NCBI GenBank assembly: GCA_964230805.1
Contig: CAXRIA010000034.1
Location: forward strand, 62,001-126,000
Length of the DNA: 64,000 nt
Origin: Flavicella sp964230805
GTDB lineage: Bacteria > Bacteroidota > Bacteroidia > Flavobacteriales > Flavobacteriaceae
Direction of reading: 5' to 3'
The notes under the pieces were generated by a model, which had not been told where the DNA came from, made no database searches, and saw only the letters and a list, made by a program, of their open reading frames with translations. Positions 51,995 through 60,887 of this stretch are shown in pieces. Every line of letters starts with the position of its first letter. The first letter of the stretch is position 1. The position numbers and the translations under genes are program-made.

Positions 51995-53695
51995 ATGCGT
52001 TGGAATTTAAAAGCAATACCGACATCTGAAAAAATAACGGCTTTGTCAAAAGACTTAGGAGTTGGAAAAACCTTGGCCAAATTATTGGTGCAGCGTGGTG
52101 TCGATTCCTTTGAAAAAGCAAAACACTTTTTTCGACCCACGTTAGCGCATTTGCACAATCCATTTCTGATGAAGGACATGGACAAGGCTGTTCAAAGAAT
52201 TGAGCAAGCGATTGCCGCAAAAGAAAACATTCTTGTGTATGGAGATTACGACGTAGATGGCACCACCTCTGTGGCGCTTCTATCTTCGTACTTGCAATCT
52301 TTTTATCCAAACGTAGCTTCTTACATTCCCGACAGGTACAAAGAGGGCTATGGCATTTCTTACCAGGGCATTGATTATGCTTCTGACAATGACATACGTT
52401 TGATCATTGCTTTGGATTGCGGAATCAAAGCCATCGATAAAGTGGCTTATGCCGCTGAAAAAGGCATTGATTTTATTATTTGTGATCATCACAGGCCAGG
52501 CAATAAAATACCCAAAGCCGTTGCGGTATTAGACCCCAAAAGGGAAGATTGTTCTTATCCTTATGACGAATTGTGCGGTTGCGGTGTGGGGTTTAAATTG
52601 ATACAAGCTCTGGCACAAAATAGAGGGACAGCATTTGAAGAATTGCTTCCTTATTTGGATTTGGTAGCCACAGCCATTGCCGCGGATATTGTTCCCATAA
52701 ACGGTGAAAATCGCATTTTAGCACACCATGGTTTGAAAGTGATTAACGACAAACCGAGAGCAGGAATCAAGGCCATTATTCAACCATTGAATAAAAAGGA
52801 ATTGACCATTACCGATGTGGTTTTTGTCATTGCGCCCCGGATCAATGCAGCAGGGAGAATGAAGCACGGTTTGCACGCTGTGGAATTGTTAACAGAAACT
52901 GATTTTTCAAAAGCACAAAACTTTGCTGGAGCGATTGAATCATTCAATTCGGATCGAAAAGACCTAGATAAAAAAACAACAGAAGAAGCCCTTGCGCAAA
53001 TTAGAGAAAACAAGGAGGAACAGTATTGTACTACGGTGGTTTTTCAAGAAGACTGGCACAAAGGAGTGATTGGTATTGTGGCCTCTCGACTCATTGAAAC
53101 TTTTTACAAGCCAACCTTAGTGTTTACAAAGAGCGGAGATAAATTAGCCGCCTCTGCACGTTCTGTAAAAGGATTTGATGTGTACAATGCCTTGCAGGCC
53201 TGTGCCGATGTCATTGAACAATTTGGGGGGCATAAATATGCTGCCGGTCTGACATTAGCACCTGAAAACTATCAAAAGTTTAAAGAAAAATTTGAAGCAG
53301 TTGTCAAAGATACGCTTCCCGAGGCCTGTAAAACCCCAGAAATTTCAATCGATAGTGAAATATCTCTATCCGAAGTGACTCCAAAATTTTATCGAATCCT
53401 AAACCAAATGGCTCCTTTTGGACCTTCCAATATGCACCCTGTTTTTATGGCAAGTGGACTGCGAGACAATGGTTATGGCAAGCAAGTAGGCGCAGACAAG
53501 TCCCATTTGAAACTCAACATTATTTCAGGAGCAGATCATAAAACCTATAATGCCATTGGTTTTGGATTGGGAGAAAAAATGCCGCTTGCAAAAAACGGGA
53601 ATGCGTTCAAAGCCGCTTTTACCATTGATGAAAATCATTGGAATGGACAGACATCCTTGCAATTGATGCTAAAAGACATAAAGGAAGATTTGTAA
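51995..53695 (+). CDS. recJ: Single-stranded-DNA-specific exonuclease RecJ
   Basis: A 566-residue 5'-3' exonuclease of recombination and mismatch repair. The DHH phosphoesterase domain has YGDYDVDGTTSVALL (about 84-98), ALDCGIKA and CDHHRPG; the DHHA1 domain has GGHKYAAGLTL; a C-terminal OB-like domain follows. A near-consensus TATCTTTA box lies at 51960-51967. The stop codon is inside a perfect inverted repeat shared with the end of proA. Confidence 0.96.
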   Translation: MRWNLKAIPTSEKITALSKDLGVGKTLAKLLVQRGVDSFEKAKHFFRPTLAHLHNPFLMKDMDKAVQRIEQAIAAKENILVYGDYDVDGTTSVALLSSYLQSFYPNVASYIPDRYKEGYGISYQGIDYASDNDIRLIIALDCGIKAIDKVAYAAEKGIDFIICDHHRPGNKIPKAVAVLDPKREDCSYPYDELCGCGVGFKLIQALAQNRGTAFEELLPYLDLVATAIAADIVPINGENRILAHHGLKVINDKPRAGIKAIIQPLNKKELTITDVVFVIAPRINAAGRMKHGLHAVELLTETDFSKAQNFAGAIESFNSDRKDLDKKTTEEALAQIRENKEEQYCTTVVFQEDWHKGVIGIVASRLIETFYKPTLVFTKSGDKLAASARSVKGFDVYNALQACADVIEQFGGHKYAAGLTLAPENYQKFKEKFEAVVKDTLPEACKTPEISIDSEISLSEVTPKFYRILNQMAPFGPSNMHPVFMASGLRDNGYGKQVGADKSHLKLNIISGADHKTYNAIGFGLGEKMPLAKNGNAFKAAFTIDENHWNGQTSLQLMLKDIKEDL

Positions 53696-53707
53696 GAAAT
53701 CTTCCTT
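53681..53707. terminator. Inverted repeat spanning the recJ stop codon, between convergent genes
   Basis: AAGGAAGATTT (53681-53691) and AAATCTTCCTT (53697-53707) are perfect 11-nt reverse complements around GTAAG. The recJ TAA (53693-53695) lies in the loop. No long T tract follows on either strand, so termination may be weak; it could instead protect mRNA 3' ends of recJ and proA. Confidence 0.45.
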
Positions 53708-53749
53708 AATAGTTCAAATAAAATGTTTTTGTGAGAACAACGATGCCTG

Positions 53750-55000
53750 TCAAGCTCTTACTTGGCCATTTCCTCTGACAATCCACTTATAGGTGGTAAT
53801 TTCCTCCAGTGCCATGGGACCACGGGCGTGCAATTTCTGCGTACTGATTCCAATTTCTGCTCCCAAACCAAATTGTGCACCATCTGTAAATGCTGTAGAA
53901 CTGTTGGCGTACACCGCAGCAGCGTCTACGTGATTCAAATAAGTTTCAATAACAGTCTCGTCATCTGCCACAATCGCTTCACTGTGTTTGGAGCTGTATT
54001 TGGCAATGTGATCCAATGCCGCATTCAAACTTTGTACAGTTTTGATCGCCATTTTGTTCGATAAAAATTCTGTTCCAAAATGACTGTCATCCGCCTGGAA
54101 CAACTTTTCTTTTGGATAGGTGTCTTTTAAAATCTGATAGGCATTTTCATCTGCAAAGATTTCTGTTTCTTTGGCAATTAGTGGTTCGGTGATCGCTGTC
54201 AAATCTGACAATCTGTTTTTATGAATTAACAAGCAATCCAATGCATTGCAAACACTTACTCTGCGGGTTTTTGCATTGGTCACAATGGCAGTACCTTTGG
54301 CAAGATCTCCACTCGCATCAAAATACGTATGTACAATTCCAGCGCCCGTTTCAATCACTGGAACTTTTGCATTGTCACGAACAAAATTGATCAAACCTTG
54401 ACTTCCGCGAGGAATGATAATATCTACATAGTCTGTCGCGTTCAACATTTCTGCTGTTGCTTTTCGATCGGTAGGGAGCAAAGTAACAACATCACGGTTG
54501 ATGTTGTGTTTTTTCAAAACTTCTTTGATCAAGGAAACAATCGCTGTATTTGAAAATTCAGCATCGGAGCCCCCTTTTAAAATACAAGCATTGTTTGTTT
54601 TGAAACACAAAGAAAATACGTCAAAAGACACATTTGGACGCGCCTCGTAAATGATTCCAATAACACCCATAGGAACACGCACTTTCGAAATTTTCAATCC
54701 GTTTTCCAATTCCTTTTTTGTGAGAATTTCTCCAATCGGACTGTTTAGTTCTGCTACATTTCGAATGTCTTGTGCAATGCCTAAAATTCTTTCTTTTGAA
54801 AGTAACAATCGATCGAATTTAGGATCGTCTTGATCCATTCTGTCCAAATCTTTTTGGTTTTCTGCAAGAATAAAATCTGTTTTTTCAATCGCTACATCGG
54901 CAATTTCAAGGAGGATTTCATTTATTTTTTCCGTAGGCAAGGAAACCAATTCACGACTGGCCGCTTGCACTGCTTTGAATGTATTTTCTAACGTTTTCAT
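53750..55000 (-). CDS. proA: Gamma-glutamyl phosphate reductase
   Basis: A 416-residue aldehyde-dehydrogenase-fold enzyme, second step of proline synthesis, reducing glutamyl 5-phosphate to the semialdehyde. Visible: PMGVIGIIYEARPNVSFD (about 112-129), the active-site cysteine in RVSVCNALDCLL (about 249-260), and ARGPMALEEITTYKW. Follows proB by 53 nt on the minus strand, forming proBA. Confidence 0.96.
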   Translation of the reverse strand: MKTLENTFKAVQAASRELVSLPTEKINEILLEIADVAIEKTDFILAENQKDLDRMDQDDPKFDRLLLSKERILGIAQDIRNVAELNSPIGEILTKKELENGLKISKVRVPMGVIGIIYEARPNVSFDVFSLCFKTNNACILKGGSDAEFSNTAIVSLIKEVLKKHNINRDVVTLLPTDRKATAEMLNATDYVDIIIPRGSQGLINFVRDNAKVPVIETGAGIVHTYFDASGDLAKGTAIVTNAKTRRVSVCNALDCLLIHKNRLSDLTAITEPLIAKETEIFADENAYQILKDTYPKEKLFQADDSHFGTEFLSNKMAIKTVQSLNAALDHIAKYSSKHSEAIVADDETVIETYLNHVDAAAVYANSSTAFTDGAQFGLGAEIGISTQKLHARGPMALEEITTYKWIVRGNGQVRA

Positions 55001-55053
55001 TTTTATTCCTTGAGCACTCCAGTGGTGTCTCGAATTTTTTATGGTTTGTAGAT

Positions 55054-56130
55054 TTAGTGTAACACCAAATAATTGTAATGAATGAGCGGTGTTTGAGCTC
55101 TTTTTCCGAGAATTTCTATTGCCTCCTCAGATCCATAAGCTACTTTTCCCAATCCAATCGCATTGTTCTGAAGGTCAAAAATGGAGACGACATCCCCTTG
55201 TTTGAAGGAGCCTTCGATGGAATGAACACCCACCGGAAGCAAACTGTTTGCTTTTGTAGAGCACAAGGCTTCTTTAGTCCCATCATTTACAATGATCCGT
55301 GCATTGGAATGACCACCAGAGCGAGCTACCCATTTTTTTATAGGTGTGGTAGATCGATTCTTGGCCTGAAAAAAAGTACCTGTTTTTTGAGCAATCAAAT
55401 CTTTGAGGATTCCATCTTTGGTCCCATTACCAATAAACACGTCGATCCCGAGATTGGCAATTTCTTGGGCTGTATTCGCCTTACTCAACATGCCACCGCG
55501 TCCAAATTCTGATTTTACATCAGACACCGCATCTTCCAAATCAATAGCGTCTTCTTCAAAAGTGCGAATCAATTTGGCACCTTGTTCTTTGGGATGGGCA
55601 GTAAAAATACCGTCTACATTGGTCAACAAAAAGAGGCTCTCTGCATTCATCATTGAGGCCACCAATCCAGAGAGTTCATCATTGTCAGTAAACATTAATT
55701 CCGTTACGGAAACCACATCGTTTTCGTTGATAATTGGAGTCACATTGCTCGCCAAAAGTGCTTCCAAGCAGTTTTTGATATTCAAATAATGTTTTCGGGT
55801 TCGAAACGACTCTTTGGTGACCAATACTTGAGAACAGCGCAATTGATGTTGTTGGAACTGGGCAAGGTATAAGTTCATCAATTCAATTTGACCAATGGAT
55901 GCGAGTACTTGCTTTTGACTTATTTTATCAAGTTTTGGTAAGGAAGTATCCAACATTCCTCTGCCTGCAGCAACTGCTCCAGAAGAAACCAGGATGATTT
56001 CATACCCATCCGTTTTCAATAATGAAATTTGAGCCACAAGATTTGCGATGCGTTTCTCATCTGGCAAACCAGACGAAAGCGTCAGCACATTGGAACCGAT
56101 TTTGATTAGGATTCTTTTTGACAAACTCAT
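55054..56130 (-). CDS. proB: Glutamate 5-kinase
   Basis: About 358 residues; first step of proline synthesis, phosphorylating glutamate. The amino-acid kinase domain (about 1-255) opens KRILIKIGSNVLTL and has VSSGAVAAGRGML and the substrate region ENDVVSVTEL; a C-terminal PUA domain follows. The frame is open to 56157, but a TATTTTTG -7 box overlaps 56155-56162, so the ATG at 56130 (MSLSKR) is the better start. Normally feedback-inhibited by proline. Confidence 0.95.
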   Translation of the reverse strand: MSLSKRILIKIGSNVLTLSSGLPDEKRIANLVAQISLLKTDGYEIILVSSGAVAAGRGMLDTSLPKLDKISQKQVLASIGQIELMNLYLAQFQQHQLRCSQVLVTKESFRTRKHYLNIKNCLEALLASNVTPIINENDVVSVTELMFTDNDELSGLVASMMNAESLFLLTNVDGIFTAHPKEQGAKLIRTFEEDAIDLEDAVSDVKSEFGRGGMLSKANTAQEIANLGIDVFIGNGTKDGILKDLIAQKTGTFFQAKNRSTTPIKKWVARSGGHSNARIIVNDGTKEALCSTKANSLLPVGVHSIEGSFKQGDVVSIFDLQNNAIGLGKVAYGSEEAIEILGKRAQTPLIHYNYLVLH

Positions 56131-56154
56131 GACATGGATGGTTACTTCTTTGGA

Positions 56155-56162
56155 CAAAAATA
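56155..56162 (-). promoter_or_regulatory. Promoter -7 box of proBA (TATTTTTG)
   Basis: Minus-strand exact TAnnTTTG match 24 nt before the ATG at 56130; it excludes the upstream in-frame start at 56157. Confidence 0.55.
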
Positions 56163-56194
56163 CAAATTTGACTTGTAATGTAGCGGCTATTTGT

Positions 56195-56242
56195 TTAAAA
56201 CAAAAGACGCTGTCTGAAAAATAACTTTTTCAGACAGCGTCT
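56195..56242 (-). terminator. Strong terminator after the acidic lipoprotein gene
   Basis: Perfect 17-nt arms (56205-56221 and 56226-56242, core AGACGCTGTCTG) around a 4-nt loop, followed on the minus strand by TTTTGTTTT. It lies 19 nt past the lipoprotein stop and insulates proBA from that gene. Confidence 0.8.
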
Positions 56243-56261
56243 ATGGTGACTTTGGGAAATT

Positions 56262-57170
56262 TTATGCTACTAAATTTCCTTCTAAATCGTAAAGTAAGAA
56301 TTTTTCAGTGCCTTCACGATAATCCAAAACATAGCGAATGGTGCCAATTTTTTCATCCTCTGAATTGAATAGATCGTATTCTTTTACAAAGTCATTTTCG
56401 TTTTCATAAGCGGTCATCATGTCATTATCATCCAACAACATGTGAAAGTAGTAATGCGATTGGTTCGATTCAAAACCCATAATGAATTTGAAGTTTGTTG
56501 AAAAGGGAATTTCGTAAAAAATTTCTTCAATATCGTCATCCGGGTTTACATTCACTTCTGATGACAAAGTTACCCGACTACCTTCCAAAAGAGAAAACAA
56601 ATTATCGTCAAAACCCAAAGTTCCTGTAAGATCGGCCTCATTGTTTAAACGATACGTCATCGAAGTAGGGGAGTTCATGGTCAAACTTTCTTCATTTTTT
56701 ATTCGAGAGAAGATTTTGAAATCGTAACCTTCGAACATTTCAATGATATCTTGTTCTATGATGTATTGTATGTTGAAAGTAATATTTTCTTTTTCGTTCA
56801 TCAAATTTTCGATATCGCAATTTGTGGCCTCATTTCCGTCGATGGTAAAGTAACGTTCCGTTATTTTATAAAATTCCTCATTTTCGCTATAATCTTCCGT
56901 AATTACTTCGTGTTGACATTCAACACTTTGTTTGTTTTGAACCTCTTTTTTCAAAAAGGAATTTTTAGCTAAGGTTGGTTTTTTCTTAGGAGTTTCTTTA
57001 AATAGACTGGAATCATCTTCTGTGAGCGAAGAAATTTCCAAAGATTCTAATTTTTCACTAATAGCGGGTAAATTTTCATCGGAAACACTTTCAACATCGT
57101 CGCTTGATTCACAAGAAACAAAAATAATGGTCAGGGTAAGGGCACACATTAAGGCATAAAATTTTCTCAT
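56262..57170 (-). CDS. Acidic lipoprotein of unknown function
   Basis: A 302-residue predicted lipoprotein with lipobox IIFVSC (Cys20). The mature part is strongly acidic (many Asp/Glu, for example DDDIEEIFYE). An apparently disordered Ser/Glu/Lys segment (about 22-85) precedes a beta-rich region with two cysteines. No domain recognised. It has its own near-consensus box TATCTTTA (minus strand, 57196-57203) and its own strong terminator, so it is a single-gene unit rather than part of the endonuclease gene upstream. Confidence 0.7.
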   Translation of the reverse strand: MRKFYALMCALTLTIIFVSCESSDDVESVSDENLPAISEKLESLEISSLTEDDSSLFKETPKKKPTLAKNSFLKKEVQNKQSVECQHEVITEDYSENEEFYKITERYFTIDGNEATNCDIENLMNEKENITFNIQYIIEQDIIEMFEGYDFKIFSRIKNEESLTMNSPTSMTYRLNNEADLTGTLGFDDNLFSLLEGSRVTLSSEVNVNPDDDIEEIFYEIPFSTNFKFIMGFESNQSHYYFHMLLDDNDMMTAYENENDFVKEYDLFNSEDEKIGTIRYVLDYREGTEKFLLYDLEGNLVA

Positions 57171-57222
57171 GGTGCTGTATTTAATTAATAAAGTCTAAAG
57201 ATAGAAATTTAATTAAGGAGCG

Positions 57223-58272
57223 TCAAAATTTTAACAATTTTAACAAGCTTATATAAACAGGATAGTGATCGCTATAACCATGGGTAAAAGTACCGTTGGC
57301 AAAACTGCGAAAGGGGTATCCCTTGTACCTCCCTGAAGATAATGTGAGGTAGTGGGGGTTGAAAATATGACTTTGATAAAAACCAAGATTGTCGAAGGTT
57401 TTGTTTTTTGACAGCAAATTTCCGCTGATAAGGATTTGATCGAAAAGGTGCATTTTGTCGCGATAGGCCAAGGTTCCCAACCCTTTTTTATAAAGTAGTT
57501 CGTACGGGTTGTAGAATTCATTTGCCGCAGTCTCATTTTCCCCTTGTTTCGAATTCAATATTTGTTTGAAAGGTGTATTGGTTGGGTTGTCATTAAAATC
57601 TCCCATGATGACAATATTTGCTTGGGGGTTGTCGACAAAAAGGCTGTCGCTTATTTTTTTATTCAACAAAGCGGCACGTTCGCGAAGGTGCCTACTTTTT
57701 TGTTCTCCTCCTCTACGAGAGGGCCAATGGTTTACCAGTATGTGAAGCAATTCACCATCTAAATATCCTGAAACTAGCAATACGTCTCGGGTGTGTATTG
57801 AAATTCCTACGTCATTCCATAATTTCAAGGGGTACCTTTTGTAAAACAAGGGAATGAATGATGCTTTTTGATACAGCAAACCCACGTCAATGCCTCTCAA
57901 GTCGGGAGAATCGAAATGAATAGCACCGTAATTTTTTTCTTTCAGTGGCGATGTTTGTAAAAGATCGTCCAAAACAGTGCTGTTTTCAATTTCTGCAACA
58001 CCTATAAGAGTTGGAGTGGTTCCTGTTTTTTGGAGGCCTATTTCAGAAATGACTCGGGCCATATTTTTTAATTTTTGAACATAAATTTTTGAGCGATTGT
58101 ATGAAATTTTTAACAAGGGACTTTCCTCGTCTAATTTGTCAGGATGATCTATGGTATCAAAGAGGTTTTCTAGGTTGTAAAAGGCAAGGGTGTAAATTTT
58201 GTAGGCTTTTTTTTGAGAAGAGGCGTGCTGAAAACTAAAAAATAGAAGTAGGGTTAAGAAAATAAATTTCAT
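57223..58272 (-). CDS. Exported endonuclease/exonuclease/phosphatase (EEP) family protein
   Basis: About 349 residues from the ATG at 58272, which gives a signal peptide (MKFIFLTLLLFFSFQHASSQ). DNase I-like fold with YNLENLFDTID (about 25-35), GVAEIENSTV (metal Glu), FDSPDLRGIDVGLLY, VNHWPSRRGGEQK, VIMGDFNDNPTN (Asp-x-Asn), DQILISGN and YSDHYPVY (catalytic Asp-His). All catalytic positions are intact. A secreted or periplasmic phosphodiesterase/nuclease or phosphatase; the substrate is not readable. Divergent from a TonB receptor and a paralog of the gene at 62950-63891. Confidence 0.87.
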   Translation of the reverse strand: MKFIFLTLLLFFSFQHASSQKKAYKIYTLAFYNLENLFDTIDHPDKLDEESPLLKISYNRSKIYVQKLKNMARVISEIGLQKTGTTPTLIGVAEIENSTVLDDLLQTSPLKEKNYGAIHFDSPDLRGIDVGLLYQKASFIPLFYKRYPLKLWNDVGISIHTRDVLLVSGYLDGELLHILVNHWPSRRGGEQKSRHLRERAALLNKKISDSLFVDNPQANIVIMGDFNDNPTNTPFKQILNSKQGENETAANEFYNPYELLYKKGLGTLAYRDKMHLFDQILISGNLLSKNKTFDNLGFYQSHIFNPHYLTLSSGRYKGYPFRSFANGTFTHGYSDHYPVYISLLKLLKF

Positions 58273-58355
58273 AGGTTTTTCTTTTAAAAGTAGTGAAAAT
58301 CGAAACAAAATATGATTTGATTTTCGTAACTTGTTGTCGCTATGATATAATTGTT

Positions 58356-60872
58356 ATGAAAAAGAAGACTGTTTTGTTTTCAAGAACGGCCGTATTTGCT
58401 TGTTTTCTATTTGTTTTTTCTGCGAGCATAGGACAAACGTCTAATACCGAAGAGCCGGTGGTATTTCTGGATGCAGATGATTTTTTAGAGAATCTTAATG
58501 AAGCCTCAGTCAATTTACAAGGATTTTTAGAGGCAAATAAAGAGGTGTTTTTAAAAACAGCTGCTTTTAGCTTTGGGCAAGCACGCTTTAAAATTAGAGG
58601 GTATAATGCCGAGGAAAATACGCTTAGCATCAACGGAGTTCGAATGAATAAGTTGTGGGATGGCAAGCCGCAATGGAGCAATTGGGGAGGTTTGAATGAC
58701 GTTTTACGAAATCAGTTATTTTCCCATGGGATCACTGCCAGTGAAACCAGTTTTGGCACTTTGGCAGGGACCAGAAATTTTAGCACACGAGCTTCTCAAT
58801 ATCGAAAAGGAAATTCCATTTCTTTCGGAGCTACCAATGGGAGTTATCGAACCAGAATGATGGCCTCTTATTTTTCAGGGTGGCAAAAAAAGGGGTGGGC
58901 AATTTCCGTTTCACTTTCGAGGCGCTCTGCAAAAGAAGGATTTGTAGAGGGGACATCCTACCGCGCATGGGCTGCTTTCTTGTCTGTTGAAAAAAAATGG
59001 CATCCGAAACACAGTTTGAATTTTACTGCTTTTTATACGCCAAATCGCAGAGGTAAAAACGCTCCTGAAACCAGTGAGGTATATGAAATCAAAGGCAGGA
59101 GATACAATTCCTATTGGGGATTTCAAAAGGGATCGATAAGAAATGCACGAATCAAAGAGGTTGCAGAGCCCGTTTTGATGCTCACACACTATTGGGATTT
59201 TTCTGAGCGATTGAAATTCCAAACGACGTTTTTTTCTCAGTTTGGCAAGATAGGAAACAGCCGAATAGGATATCAAAATGCGGTGCATCCGAGTCCAACC
59301 TACTATAAAAAAATGCCGAGTTATTTTTTTAGAAATACAGACAATCCTGATTTTAAAAATGCGTATTTGGCGAGAGAGGAGTTGGAAGAAAACGGACAGA
59401 TCAATTGGCGGCAATTGTATGAGGTGAATCAAAACAACCCACAGGCGTATTATTATCTTTTTGAAGATGTGCAACAAGAACATTCGTTTCAAATACGAAT
59501 GCAAATAAATTATCGGATCCGTCCGAAAATTAATTATGTGGGATCGTTTGTTTTTCAAAAATCGAAAAGCAATAATTTTGCGAGAATAAAAGACCTGTTG
59601 GGAGGCAAAGGCCTCTTTGATTATGATTATTTTGCAGAAGGTTCCAAAAAACAAACAAATTTATTGACTCCTGACAGATGGGTTGGCAAAGGCGCAAAAG
59701 TGAGATATCATTACCATTTGCTTTCGAATCGTTTTTCGCATTTTTCGCAAGTCAATTATCAAAATTCAAAAGTAGAATCTTTTGCTGCTTTTTCTGCAGA
59801 ACAGGTAAACTATCGGAGAAATGGCATTTTTCAGAACGGGCAGTTTCCCAAAAATTCGCGTGGAACAGGAATCAAAAACACCTTTTCTTCCACGAGTTTG
59901 AAAGCAGGAATTTTGTACAAAATTTCAGGAAATCACCTGGTGAATTTGAATGCGGGAATTTTATCACAGGTTCCTTTTCTGAACAAAGTATACTCCAATA
60001 TTAGAATCAATCACAATGTTGTGCCCGACGTAAAAAATGAAAAAAAAATCACAGGTGAATTTTCGTATTTGTTTCGAAACCCGAAAATAACTTCCAAGTG
60101 TACATTGTACGGAACCTATTTTTTCAACAGTATAGAAAACACATTTGTGTATGCAGACGGAATAAAAGGCAAGGCTGATTTTATGAGTCTGATGCTTACC
60201 AATATTGAAAAGAGACATATGGGTTTGGAATGGGGAGTGGAAGCCGAGCTATCAACGAATTTTAAAGTAAATGCGGTGGTTGCTTTGGGCCAATTCACCT
60301 ATGCAAATGCGCCAAATTTGTACATAGAGTCTGATCAGTTTTTGGAAGAAGATCGTTTTTTAGGCCAGAGTTTTTTGGAGAATTATAAGATAGGAGGAAC
60401 TCCTCAAAAAGCCTATTCCATAGGTTTTGAGTACAATCATCCAAAGTACTGGTGGCTGGGGATCAATGCCAATTATTTGACAGACAATTACATTCAGATT
60501 AGTCCATTGCTTCGAACAAAAAATTTCTTTTTGGACACCCATGGCATTCCGTATGTCAGCGCGATTACAGGAGCAGAAATTACTACGGAAGAGCTAGGAG
60601 ACCTGCTGCGTCAAGAAAAACTATCCAGTCCCCTTCTGATAAATTTGGTAGGAGGGAAGTCTTGGAAGTGGAATGCCGCCTATTTGGGATTGTTTTTGAG
60701 TGTAAACAACTTGTTTGGAGAAGTCTATAAAACAGGTGGTTTTGAGCAGTCGAGAAACGCAAACTATCCAAATTTTTATGCCGATAAAAATTTAGAGACA
60801 CCCTTGTTTGGAAACAAATATTGGTATGGAAAAACAGCCAGTTATTTTCTAATACTATCCTATCGTTTTTAA
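58356..60872 (+). CDS. TonB-dependent receptor-like outer-membrane protein of the DUF5689/EEP locus
   Basis: About 838 residues from the ATG at 58356, which gives a signal peptide (hydrophobic core RTAVFACFLFVFSASIGQ). A degenerate plug (about 40-150: ARFKIRGYNAEENTLSINGVRM, then NDVLRNQLFSHGITASETSF) is followed by a large aromatic-rich barrel ending in YFLILSYRF, with the terminal Phe expected for Bam-dependent folding. No carboxypeptidase-like domain precedes the plug and no SusD partner is present. It is followed 15 nt later by a DUF5689 lipoprotein, probably its surface partner. Ligand unknown. Confidence 0.82.
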   Translation: MKKKTVLFSRTAVFACFLFVFSASIGQTSNTEEPVVFLDADDFLENLNEASVNLQGFLEANKEVFLKTAAFSFGQARFKIRGYNAEENTLSINGVRMNKLWDGKPQWSNWGGLNDVLRNQLFSHGITASETSFGTLAGTRNFSTRASQYRKGNSISFGATNGSYRTRMMASYFSGWQKKGWAISVSLSRRSAKEGFVEGTSYRAWAAFLSVEKKWHPKHSLNFTAFYTPNRRGKNAPETSEVYEIKGRRYNSYWGFQKGSIRNARIKEVAEPVLMLTHYWDFSERLKFQTTFFSQFGKIGNSRIGYQNAVHPSPTYYKKMPSYFFRNTDNPDFKNAYLAREELEENGQINWRQLYEVNQNNPQAYYYLFEDVQQEHSFQIRMQINYRIRPKINYVGSFVFQKSKSNNFARIKDLLGGKGLFDYDYFAEGSKKQTNLLTPDRWVGKGAKVRYHYHLLSNRFSHFSQVNYQNSKVESFAAFSAEQVNYRRNGIFQNGQFPKNSRGTGIKNTFSSTSLKAGILYKISGNHLVNLNAGILSQVPFLNKVYSNIRINHNVVPDVKNEKKITGEFSYLFRNPKITSKCTLYGTYFFNSIENTFVYADGIKGKADFMSLMLTNIEKRHMGLEWGVEAELSTNFKVNAVVALGQFTYANAPNLYIESDQFLEEDRFLGQSFLENYKIGGTPQKAYSIGFEYNHPKYWWLGINANYLTDNYIQISPLLRTKNFFLDTHGIPYVSAITGAEITTEELGDLLRQEKLSSPLLINLVGGKSWKWNAAYLGLFLSVNNLFGEVYKTGGFEQSRNANYPNFYADKNLETPLFGNKYWYGKTASYFLILSYRF

Positions 60873-60887
60873 TGAAAACAAAAAAAC

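Noticed and set aside
58295..58325. Imperfect palindrome (GAAAATC..GATTTTC) between the divergent EEP and TonB receptor genes
   Set aside because: Only 7-nt arms in AT-rich DNA with a mismatched interior; not strong enough to call an operator.
58911..59654. 247-codon open frame on the minus strand inside the TonB receptor gene
   Set aside because: It lies wholly within a well-supported receptor gene on the other strand, its translation is rich in Ile, Arg, Phe and Ser with no motif, and no promoter precedes it.
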